This document shows positions 1 to 8,473 of a stretch of 64,000 nucleotides of DNA, one piece after another. Each line of letters opens with the position of its first letter. Position 1 is the first letter of the stretch. This DNA is from Brachionus manjavacas (taxonomy: Eukaryota > Rotifera > Eurotatoria > Ploima > Brachionidae): the NCBI GenBank assembly GCA_019054805.1, contig JAHQIY010000033.1, positions 62,001 to 126,000 of the forward strand. Reading direction: 5' to 3'. Below the pieces are notes generated by a model that saw nothing but the letters and a program-made list of their open reading frames with translations, was not told where the DNA came from and searched no databases. A program made the position numbers and the translations under genes.

Positions 1-172
1 TTCTCGTGTCGAAAGGAATACAATAGTACAATAATACAAAAGTTTTGTTGCGTTGCGTGGTTGTCGATTTAGAAACAGTAAGCTTGAAATAAAATAGCAC
101 GATTCAATAGCGTTGGTGTACATGATTTAATCAAAGTGAAGCCAAATAAATAGTGAAAAAAAAAAAAAAAAA
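1..172 (+). other. Leader sequence of the gag-like fragment, end of the big inverted repeat
   Basis: No gene is visible. The sequence ends in an uninterrupted run of A immediately before the ATG of the gag-like fragment. The first bases reappear in inverse orientation at 21118-21129, so the window opens at or near the outer edge of a large inverted repeat. The mirror copy (20947-21129) carries about 20 extra bases, which look like a local duplication. Confidence 0.5.
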
Positions 173-469
173 ATGGCAAAGCGAGGTATGGGAAGTAATT
201 TGAACTACGACGGTGAAAATGTGGACTATGACGAGTTTTATAAAGCTTTTGGATATGATTCAGCCATGTATGGTTGGGACAGTATTCAGCAAGCAGCAGT
301 GATAGCATATTGTTTGTCAGGTAAAGCACTTAGGGTATTTAATGGAATGGAAGAAGCTGAACGAAAAGACATTAGGAAAATATTTGATAAACTGAAGGAA
401 ACCTGTTTCAGACCAACCGAATACTACCTTAACCTGTTTTACAGTAGAATTCCTTACAATAAAAATTAA
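173..469 (+). pseudogene. gag-like capsid fragment of an LTR-type element (fossil)
   Basis: A 98-residue frame has the spacing typical of the N-terminal capsid region of Ty3/gypsy-type gag proteins: a tryptophan (GWDSIQQA), then LSGKALRVF, an acidic stretch, and a closing F-R-P-T-E segment. Protease, reverse transcriptase and zinc knuckle are absent, so this is a fragment of a broken element. Its sequence is unrelated to the gag of the gypsy copies at 6.7 and 28 kb. The mirror copy lies at 20650-20946 and is nearly identical. The assignment rests on pattern only; a domesticated gag-like host exon is an alternative. Confidence 0.5.
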
Positions 470-471
470 AT

Positions 472-750
472 GTGTCGTCTGAAGCGCCCAGTCGCGAGTT
501 CATTGAATTGAACTTTAAAAAGCGAAAGGCCTTCACGCCTCTCCCCAATCACATCAAGCGCATCCGTCCGAGCGTGTTCAAATCGGTCAAATTTAAATCG
601 ACGCGGATCACTCGCGACCTCAACAGCGACAATGTGTTTGACCCCGAGGAAGAGGAGAAGCGCGACGACTAAGAAAATATGGAGAACGTTGCGTTTGACA
701 ACGCTCCCAAGCCAGTTAAATTTGACGACGACTCAGAAAAATCTATTTGA
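472..750 (+). pseudogene. Unrecognised GC-rich C-terminal coding fragment
   Basis: I do not recognise this gene. A well-behaved reading frame begins near 472 (SSEAPSREFIELN). It runs through a basic stretch (KKRKAF, HIKRIRP, SVKFKS) into an acidic tail (DPEEEEKRDD), where it meets TAA at 670-672. The same frame continues past that stop (ENMENVAFDNAPKPVKF, then DDDSEKSI) to TGA at 748-750. Codon use is strongly C/G-ending and GC content is near 50 percent, quite unlike the 20-25 percent around it. It looks like the last exon of a conserved host gene, followed by an AT-rich 3' flank with AATAAA-like sites near 845-855. The mirror copy is 20369-20649. Confidence 0.4.
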
Positions 751-1095
751 TTGTTTTTTTTAAATCTTTATTTAAAAACTTTAAAGACAAATTTAAAATT
801 TTATTTAAATTAAGGCAAAATTATTACAAACATAAATATAATAACAAATAAAAAAAAAATCCAAAAATTCTTTATGACCATTTTTTTAATTGCTTTTAGA
901 AAAGTCGGGTGAATAAATGACGCGACTGTGGATTAAAGGTACTAATTTTGGACTAATAAACATTTGGCTAAAAGGAACCAACCTGCATTTCCCAAGCTAT
1001 ATTTTTAATAAAAAAATAACTTAAAAGTCTTTTTTTAACAAATAATATTTGATACTCTAAAAATTTTTATTTTATTTTTAGCTTTTGATTATAAA
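751..1095. other. AT-rich spacer with polyadenylation-like sites
   Basis: No coding frame is credible here. It probably holds the 3' flank of the GC-rich C-terminal fragment (AATAAA-like sequence near 845-855) and, on the other strand, the 3' flank of the Ig gene. The mirror copy is 20027-20368. Confidence 0.4.
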
Positions 1096-2525
1096 CTAAA
1101 AACCTACTGATTTGGCGGAAGTGGAAGTGTCAGTGTTGTCAGAATAGCTGCAATGGACACCTAACTCAGAGTCTGCAGATTTTTCTTGGTCAAAGTAACT
1201 TATGAACTATCATCAGTCTCGGCTTCAGTCATTGCTTCTCCTAGAATATTGATAGCGCTATAGACAGTCCCCATTACATTGCTTGCCGTGCAGGTGTACT
1301 CGCCTGTATCTAAAATTGATATGTTATGTATTTCAAAATAGCTGCACTTTTCTTTTTTATAAATTTTAATTCTTTTATCTTCAGGCTGACTGCTTAGGGG
1401 CTTGCCGTCGCGTAACCAGCATGTTTCTGGATGTGGTATGTCCGATATCTGGGCAAGAAGAGTCAGCTTTCTTCCCTCATGAACAGTTTTACTCATTGGC
1501 TTAATGATAAATTGCGGAGGCCGATATGTTTCTTTTCTAAAGTCGTACTGATACAAACCTTCAATTATTGGACGCACAACTTTGGCTGGATCTTCACCTA
1601 TTTCAATTCTAACATGGGCAAAAATTAAACTCAAAATTTTGGCTTAGATCTCGTATTTGCCTGCATAGCTACCAAGACAGTCAAATATTTCCAAGGAGTG
1701 CAGCGATTTTTCATTGTAAATATCAATACGATAATTATCCTTTAGTGGTTCGTTGTTTTTGAACCAAAAAATGGTCGGACTTGGATCTCCGGCTGAATTT
1801 AAAAATTTTTTTATCAATTTTTATTAGTTACACTTCATTTTCGAAGAAAGATTTCAATTAGTCAATCTTAAGAATCCATTGGGGACATTTTAAAATTTTC
1901 CGAAAATGAAGTGTAATTAATAAAAATTGACAAAAAAAAATTTTAAATTCAGCCGGAGATCCAAGTCCAACCATTTTTTGGTTCAAAAACAACGAACCAC
2001 TAAAGGATAATTATCGTATTGATATTTACATTGAAAAATCGCTGCACTACTTGGAAATATTACACTTCATTTTCGGATATTTTTAAAATGTCCCCAATGG
2101 ATTCTTCAGATTGACTAATTGAAATTCTGGTTTCCTCCATGACTGGTAATAGATTTGATGGTGACGCGTCTATATTCTTCAATGGTGAGGATCATTTACC
2201 GGCGGCAAAAGTTCTTTCTTCGAAGCATTTGACTCTTTATTGGCCCTGACAACTAAGATGCCTATTGTTTTTGCAGTACCATGTTTATTAGAGGCTACAC
2301 ATTTGTAAGACATTTCATCGCCTAGCAATGTTTTTTATTCTCAGAGAGGCTTATAAGCAAAAGGAAATCTCATATCTGGGATTAGAAGGTAGAATCTCGC
2401 TGCCGTTACTTGTATTTTATGAACCGGGTTTGCGATTACTTCACATGAGTTTCGTGGCCTTCAACGTCATCAAGGCACTGAAGTCGCTTGGGAAACTCAG
2501 GAAAACTCAAATCGTATGGAACTAA
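1096..2525 (-). pseudogene. Titin-type multi-Ig protein fragment, copy G1
   Basis: Read on the minus strand, three I-set immunoglobulin modules can be followed. The first (about 2525-2200) is split over several frames (LSFPEFPKRLQCLDD, EVIANPV, SNGSEILPSNPRYE, GDEMSYKCVASNKHG). The second (1792 downwards) starts after an acceptor AG as GDPSPTIFWFKNNEP. The third (about 1555-1250) is complete, with LTLLAQ, CWLRDGKPL and DTGEYTCTASNVMG. After a break in ETDDSS a Ser/Asp-rich tail continues in another frame (YFDQEKSADSELG ... SVGF) to the stop at 1096. An in-frame stop follows GKYEI near 1650. The family acts in muscle sarcomeres (titin, projectin, obscurin, Strn-Mlck); which member this is cannot be told. 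It is a pseudogene: frames shift inside domain 1 and an inverted duplication sits between modules 1 and 2. Confidence 0.85.
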
Positions 2526-2780
2526 AATTTTAAAAATTATTCTTCGACTCCATTTAGAATCTAATTTGATGCATAGTTGAAAAAAACAAGATGAAAAATA
2601 AATTTTTAGGAAAAAATTTTTTTTTTTAAAAAAAAAAATTTGTGCTTTGAATTAAATGGAAAGTATAAACAAAATTCGGATTGAAAAACTCCGCTATTTT
2701 TGTTTGGTTTTGTTGATCACTAAGTTCGTAATATTTAGCCTGGTTAGGTAAAAAAAATCAACAAAAAACGACTTGAATTA

Positions 2781-2885
2781 ATGATGGTATTATTGCCAAA
2801 TTCATCAACTAAAATATCGCTTTATTTATTAATTTTGATCTTTATCTGTGCTGGCTATATATTTGGAAGTTACATAAAAAAGTAA
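2781..2885 (+). CDS. 34-residue single-pass membrane peptide (smORF), copy 1
   Basis: ATG to TAA encodes 34 residues: a short polar start (MMVLLPNSSTK), a hydrophobic helix of about 17 residues (LYLLILIFICAGYIF), and a basic end (SYIKK). That is the layout of a single-pass membrane micropeptide. It lies between the Ig and NuMA-like fragments and is transcribed away from the Ig fragment. All five copies in the window keep the frame open, differing only by substitutions at residues 14, 21 and 22. I do not recognise the family; a SERCA-regulating peptide is conceivable but the motif match is poor. In AT-rich DNA a frame this short can occur by chance. Confidence 0.35.
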   Translation: MMVLLPNSSTKISLYLLILIFICAGYIFGSYIKK

Positions 2886-3685
2886 TTATTATTTAGATTA
2901 ACATAAGCCCAATGAACCTCAATCACCAGCTTTTAAATGAATAAAATAACAATTCATCTGCTTAATGCAGATAAAAATGGAAAGTTAAAAAATTTCTTTA
3001 AATTAATTTATGATAAATCAAGAAAAATTAATTTTCAAATTAGATTTTAAGTTCGCGTGAATTTACTTTACACTGTCTACACTGTTCAGGATTAGAAAAT
3101 AAAATTTATTCTTAAATTCTCTAGATATTAAAACTGGGAAAATAAAGTAATTCATTTAATGCTTATTTTTTAAGATTGAGCTCACCAATAATTTAGACAA
3201 TTAACTTACTATTAAGTAAATTTATCAAGTAAAATGCAAAAGTTAAAATTAGTAAAGAAACATTAACCCTTTGTTTTTATTTTATTTTTAATTTCTGATA
3301 AACTCTCAATGTATTCAAAAAAATAAATTTAATAACTCTTAAATTTCTAATCTTAAGATGAAAGATTCATCGAACTTTTCCATGTTTAGGCATCTTTAAC
3401 TCACAAGGCTCCCTCCAACCCTCAATTTACTCAATTCTCTCTCTGCATACTTGTTTATAAGTCACAATTTTTAAGTCTAAGTCTCAAAAATTTAAGTCAA
3501 AGTTATGAATTTCGGTCAAAAAAATGGAAAATAAGATGAAATACAAAAAAGGTTATTTAATTTAAATATGTTATTAAAAGACACAAACCAAAGCTTAAAT
3601 CTTTACACATATCAAATCGAAAGAAAAAGCAATTTACTTGAAAAAAAAAATTTTAAGTTATTGACTTGACTTAAGACTTGTGGCT
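2886..3685. other. AT-rich spacer S with AAGTC/GACTT-rich stretches
   Basis: No gene is seen. The spacer contains a perfect small hairpin (ATCTGC-TTAAT-GCAGAT near 2960) and degenerate AAGTC-type repeats at 3465-3505 and 3655-3690. The same spacer recurs at 17432-18231 (inverted), 44884-45683, 53975-54772 and 61483-62280 (inverted). It always lies between the smORF and exon 3 of the NuMA-like fragment. Confidence 0.6.
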
Positions 3686-4345
3686 TCAAATAAGTCTGGT
3701 CGTAATTGATGAAATAACTGATGAAAATTCGGCATAGAACTCAATCGGAACTATTGGCAGGTTAATTTTTTTGAAGGCTGTCAACGGGTAAAAATTGGCG
3801 ACTATTTCATAGTGATGGTTATCAAGTCTGTCAGAGGCTTCTGTAATTTTTCTTACTTCATTGAATATGCCATTCATTAAAATAATCAAACTTATCTTAT
3901 TGGAAAAAATACAAATTGTTTAATTTTTTAGAAAATTTATTAAATCTTACTTTGACCAGTTCAAATTCGTTGCCAATCTTTGCCGATTCGTAGTTAATTC
4001 CATCAGTTTTTTTGAAATTATTCTCAAAAATTATCCGCACCAAGTCATAGCTTTCTCTAATTTCACTAATTCCAATATCCTTTAGCATTTTTCTATTCTC
4101 ATCATTAAAATTTTGAATTATGAGTTGGATAAAATTTTTAAATAAGACGCCATCTGAAAGTTCTTTAAGTCGATTATATGATTCTTGCTCGAGTGTTTTA
4201 TTAATCTTATTAAATAAATAATAAAAAAGAATTTTAAATTTAATTATTTCAATTTACCCATGTTAGAATCATTTGAATGATGGAACCGCTGAGCTTTTTC
4301 TTTTCTGACAGTTGTGCTTCCATCAGAATTCATCATGTCTGTAAA
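3686..4345 (-). pseudogene. NuMA/Hook-like N-terminal domain gene, 5' end, copy N1
   Basis: Three exons read on the minus strand: exon 1 from 4345 (first ATG shortly inside, MMNSDGS), a 51-nt intron, exon 2 (INKTLEQES ... EFELVK), a 55-nt intron, and exon 3 (ISLIILMNGIFNEV ... SSITTRLI, then a stop). Landmarks follow the N-terminal globular domain of NuMA and Hook-type dynein adaptors: ILTWINK near the start, ELSDGVLFKNFI, a central helix (RESYDLVRIIFENN), and EFELVKISLIILMNG, which mirrors the ELELAKMTMLLL segment of NuMA. Such domains bind dynein light intermediate chain. Exon 1 here carries an extra base relative to other copies. It sits head to head with ITPR copy I1. The identity is an inference from remembered pattern. 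Confidence 0.5.
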
Positions 4346-4605
4346 CTGGAAAAAATAAGAATTAAACCTTTTTAAAATCAAATAAAAGAAAAAGTTTGAT
4401 TAGATAATTTCATTTAATTAAAATTTTATTTCAATGCATTCATTTATTTGAAAATTTCTCAAGCTTTAAATGTTAGTGTTGAATTAGAAAAAAATTCAAA
4501 ATTTAACAAAAATTAACATAAACACATTTTTTTGAAAAAAAAAAGTCCTGTTTGGACTTTTTTTTTTTTGACTTAGACTTTTTTGGGACTTTTAAACAAC
4601 TCTGT

Positions 4606-5130
4606 AATAATCCAGTATCAAGCTTTCTTCACATGGCAGATGTGATCTCTTTGTACACCGAGGGTCTTGTGTCCAGCTTTAACAATTCTCTTGGTCTAGT
4701 GGACACACGATGCGTTTTTCAGCCAATGTCAGGCGTTCTCAAAAACCCGACCAATAAATTCCGAGACTGTCTTTTCAGAGTCATACCTCAGCACCGGTAC
4801 TCGGCCCAGCGACAATATTGGAAACAGTTTCTGCAGAATTCAACAATGTTTGCCACTGACCAGCTGTTAAACCAACCTATGGATGAATTAGTCCTTAAAA
4901 AGCTCCAAGTAAGATTTTTTTTTAATGAACTAATTTATTTTTAAGCATGCGGCTGATTTGGAAAAAAAACAAAATAACCAATTTGAAACCACAAAGCTTA
5001 TTGAGTTGAACACCATAATCCAATATGGAACAGTCGTACAACTTTTACACATAAAGAGCTATATGTTCTTGACAGTTAATAAAAAACTCTCGGCACAATA
5101 ATGCAATGAGAGTCTATCTTGACTCGACTG
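4606..5130 (+). pseudogene. ITPR: Inositol trisphosphate receptor N-terminus, copy I1
   Basis: Exon a (to 4908) encodes [20 protein letters not shown] through [17 protein letters not shown] and ends LVLKKLQ. A 37-nt intron follows (4909-4945, GTAAG...TTAAG), then exon b starting HAADLEKKQ and running to [10 protein letters not shown]. These are the first blocks of the IP3 receptor suppressor/beta-trefoil region at the cytosolic N-terminus of this ER calcium channel. Unlike all other copies, this one keeps LVLKKLQ without a stop and has QYGTVVQ. It has its own changes elsewhere (SSFNNSLG, CVFQPMSG, NPTNK). The start codon is lost, bases are missing after KKLSA, and the exon then fuses near 5130 to a NuMA-like fragment, so only about 150 of roughly 2,700 residues remain. 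Confidence 0.88.
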
Positions 5131-5176
5131 ATAAGAAAAGTTTGATTATTTTAATGAATGGCATATTCAATAAAGT
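5131..5176 (+). pseudogene. NuMA-like exon 3 scrap fused to ITPR exon b
   Basis: About 45 bases match the intron end and start of exon 3 of the NuMA-like fragment (SLIILMNGIFN). They are joined directly to ITPR exon b after ...YLDST, in the same orientation as ITPR. In the other copies the two genes run in opposite directions, so the fusion records an inversion plus deletion. The scrap then runs into the 180-bp satellite. Confidence 0.7.
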
Positions 5177-5180
5177 AAGT

Positions 5181-5690
5181 GAGAGATTTCTCTAGGTTAC
5201 TCAAAAATTATGAGAGAATTTAGAAAATATTTTCAAATTGAATGCGCAATTTTTATTTCGTTACTTATATTTTGCAGATCTTTAAAGTTATTCAAAAATG
5301 AAAGCGCCCAGAAGAAATGTTTAAAAATGATAGAAGATTGATTCAACCATTCATAAATTGAGAGTTTTCTCTAGGTTACTCAAATATTATGAGAAAATTT
5401 AGAAAAAGTTTTCAAATTATTTGCGCTATTTTGATTTCGTTAATTAAATTTTGCAGATCTTTAAAGTTGTTCCAAAAATGAATGCGCCCAGAAGAAATGT
5501 TTCAAAAATGATAGAAGATTGATTCAACCATTCATAAATTTAGAGATTTCTCTAGGTAACTCAAAAATTTTTAGAGAATTTAGAAAAAAATTTTCAAATT
5601 GAATGCGAAATTTTGATTTCGTTACTTATATTTTGCAGATCTTTAAAGTTATTCAAAAATGAAAGCGCCCAGAAGAAATGTTGAAAACAA
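5181..5690. repeat. Tandem satellite, period about 180 bp, 2.8 copies
   Basis: The block beginning GAGATTTCTCTAGG starts at 5183, 5362 and 5543 (periods 179 and 181). Each unit also holds a TTTTGCAGATCTTTAAAG segment and an AAGCGCCCAGAAGAAATG segment. Copies differ at a few percent of positions. The repeat occurs nowhere else in the window. The nucleosome-scale period is typical of centromeric or pericentromeric satellites. Confidence 0.8.
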
Positions 5691-5724
5691 ATATTTTGAA
5701 AATTGCTGCGCACTGTAATGTTAT

Positions 5725-5835
5725 TTTCAAACCAGTTCAAAAAAGATAGCCAGGAGTCGAATTCGGGTGACAAAAACTTACATGAAACCTACTTACAAAT
5801 TAATAAAGCGTTTTACCAGACAGGATCCACTTAAA
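5725..5835 (-). repeat. Possible tRNA-derived SINE remnant
   Basis: On the minus strand a good pol III B-box-like motif (AATTCGACTCC) follows about 50 bases after an A-box-like segment (TGGTAAAACGC). A T-run terminator (CTTTTTT) comes shortly after. No cloverleaf forms, so it is not a tRNA gene. It could be a single-copy SINE relic or chance. Confidence 0.25.
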
Positions 5836-6084
5836 AATAAACCGAATAGTAAATAGAAAGTGTCTTATATTATTAAAAAAATTAATGAAAAAAATAATCA
5901 AGTTATCTTTTATAGATTTTTTTATTTAATTATTGATTTTATAAAATAAAATTGAAATTTTTAATTGTTTTTATAGCAATATTAAAGGGTTCCTCTGTAG
6001 GACGACAAGTCAAACCAGCTTTGTCACACCAAAGACTATGAAAAAGTAGCCTAGTCCTAAAATTCAGCGCTTAAAAAAAAATAG
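5836..6084. other. Unique spacer
   Basis: AT-rich to about 5985, then more balanced sequence. No gene or repeat is recognised apart from the short exon-like piece that follows. Confidence 0.4.
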
Positions 6085-6169
6085 GCCCTAATCGAAGTCA
6101 TCTCGATGATCAAGGGCCTCCAATCGCTCATGTACCGACTGGAATACCTTCACAGAGGCAATCAACTAC
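6085..6169 (+). pseudogene. Exon-like scrap cut off by the gypsy LTR
   Basis: After an acceptor-like ATAG, 28 codons read without a stop (ALIEVISMIKGLQSL ... YLHRGNQ), with C/G-rich third positions unlike the surroundings. The frame is interrupted exactly where the LTR begins at 6170. I do not recognise the protein. It occurs once in the window. Confidence 0.3.
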
Positions 6170-8473
6170 AGTTAATTTAATTTTTTAATTCTACAGAGTT
6201 AAAGTTCTCTCAAATAATTCATGAAAGTATTAAGTTATTAAACATCTATCTAATTAGTCTTATTTATATTTGTGGGAGGAGTTTTTCTATAGGTTTCATT
6301 CTTCAACTTTACAACTGTTTACTCAAAAATAAGATTTAACTGGCTGTAATTCAAAAGCGCTTTTCAATATGAAATAACATTTAAAGTTTTTTTTTATTTA
6401 GTCCTTCATATTTAGCTCTTAATATCTTTAGAGAATTGATGTATAGAATGATTTTAATTTTTATTTGGAAATTTGTAAATATTGAAAGCTCGTTATTTCA
6501 TTTTTAAATAATCTGTTAAATATAATATAGGGTCATTCTTTAATTGTCTATCCAATAATTAGTTTATGATCTAATATTAGAATAACCTATTTTATCAGTA
6601 TTTATAGTTGATCCTTTTTATATTATTAAATTCCAATAAATATTATATAAAACATCATACTCTTTCCTTAACAGTTGGTAGCAGCTCAGGTATTTACTAT
6701 ATTGGTAAAATAAACGATCCACGTCGAAAATGAATCAACAAAAGATGTCAAAAATTAATGAAGATAATTCAAGCGAAACGTCAAGCATGTATGGTCTCAC
6801 AAGTGGTTTAAATAAAATGAGTTTAAGTGATGAAAATCGTAGTCCGAATACATTAGAATCACTTTTAAATTTAAGTGCGGAATCAAAGAAATTAATGGAG
6901 GAACAAAATAGAAAAATTAAGGAATTGGAATCACAACTTGCTAAATTTAAAAATATTGAAAAAGAAAATAATAGAAATTTAGACAGTTACGTTGAGGATT
7001 TTGATGATGTTTTAACTGAGATAGAAGATGAACGTGAAAATGGACGACTTTATCCTGTTAGTTCAGCTCAACCTATTTTTGAATGGAAACTTTCTGAGGA
7101 TGTAGAAAGTTGGTTATTTAGTTTAGATATAAATTTGAGGAATGCAAATATCCCTAAGAGTGAAAAAATTTTTTATGCTGGTTCATATTGTAAGGGAAAC
7201 GCTCAACAGGTTTATAAGGCTATTCTAAAAGCAAATCCAAAAATCACTTGGACAAAATTTAAACAAGAATTCTTAAAAAGGTTCAAAAACAAAAATATTG
7301 ATGATATTGTAATCAAAAAGTTAGTTAGAATGAAACAGAATGGTTCAATAGAGGAGTATATTAACCAGTTTCAATTGAGTCTGAATCAGACTAGTGATAT
7401 TGATGAAAAAATGAAAATAAGGTTGTTTAAGTTTAATATTAGGCCTGAAATAGAAGGTTATTTAAATATGAGAGAACCAGAAACCATTGATCAAGCATTT
7501 AATTGGGCAATTTTATACGAAAATAATGTTCTAAAGAGAGAAAATAGAGAGGATAGAATCAATGCGTTTAATATTTCAAAATGTTATTATTGTGGTAAAC
7601 CAGGACATTTTAAAGTAGATTGTTATGCGAGAAAAAGATTCCAGAATCATAAGTTAAGAAACGAAATTCCTAGAAATTATCATGAAAAAAGATATGATCA
7701 ATATAGTTCAAAGAGACCACAAGAGAATCAACAAGAATATAAGTATAATGGTAAGAATGGACAAGGAAAATACTACAGAAGTGATAAAAGAAAATGTAAT
7801 AACGAAAATAAGCGAGACTATTTGCAAAAAATAAGCGTCGATGATGATGAAATGGATATATGTGCAGTACGAATTGGATGCTTAAAAAATTATGGACAAC
7901 AAAACGAATTAAAAATTAAAGGAACTATTAATGGAATGAACGCTGAAATGTTAATAGACACAGGTGCTCAAAGATCAGTCATTTCTGAAAAGGCTTTTCA
8001 AAGATTAAAATTAGATGTATCAAAAAATGTTAACATTGTAAAACTAATTGGAAGCAAATCTTTTGAGTCAAGAATAACAAAAAAAGTAGATATTGAAACT
8101 TTTGGGAAAATAATAAAATTGGAATTAGCAATTGTACCATACTGTTTTACTGATGTTTTACTTGGAGCAGATTGGCTTTTCGTATGAATTAAATCAAGAT
8201 AAGACATATCTAAATTTTAGTATCCAAGGATATAATGTTGATATAGAAAAAGATTTTGGAAAATTGATTGACAAAAATTAAGATGTTTTTGCCACAGTTT
8301 GTCAGATTTACGAACACCATGTATTACGACTAAATTCAAAATTAGAACAACATGCGAGAAACCAGTCTATTCATACCCATATCGTGCGTCTTTAACTTCC
8401 ATTGATTTAAAATCTGGATACTGGCAAATTCAAATGGAAAACGACTCAATAGAAAAAACTGCATTTACTACAC
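6170..8473 (+). mobile_element. Ty3/gypsy element, 5' part, hairpin left arm (fossil)
   Basis: The LTR (6170-6675, AGTTAA...TTAACAGT) is followed by a tRNA-type primer binding site (TGGTAGCAGC at 6676). A leader and a gag-protease frame follow (6730-8187): coiled N-terminus, capsid, zinc knuckle (CYYCGKPGHFKVDC) and protease motif LIDTGAQ. Only scraps of reverse transcriptase follow. The element is broken and truncated; pol is nearly all missing. It faces its own inverted copy across a loop of about 220 nt. It shares small variants with that copy that the 28-kb copy lacks, so the two arms are sisters. Confidence 0.93.

Noticed and set aside
4552-4605. Extension of the ITPR frame upstream into MDFFFFDLDFFG
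   Set aside because: This is GACTT/T-run repeat read through by chance. Other copies start at MTNNNP and the copy here has lost that start.
5725-5835. Functional tRNA gene
   Set aside because: No cloverleaf: the acceptor and T stems do not pair.
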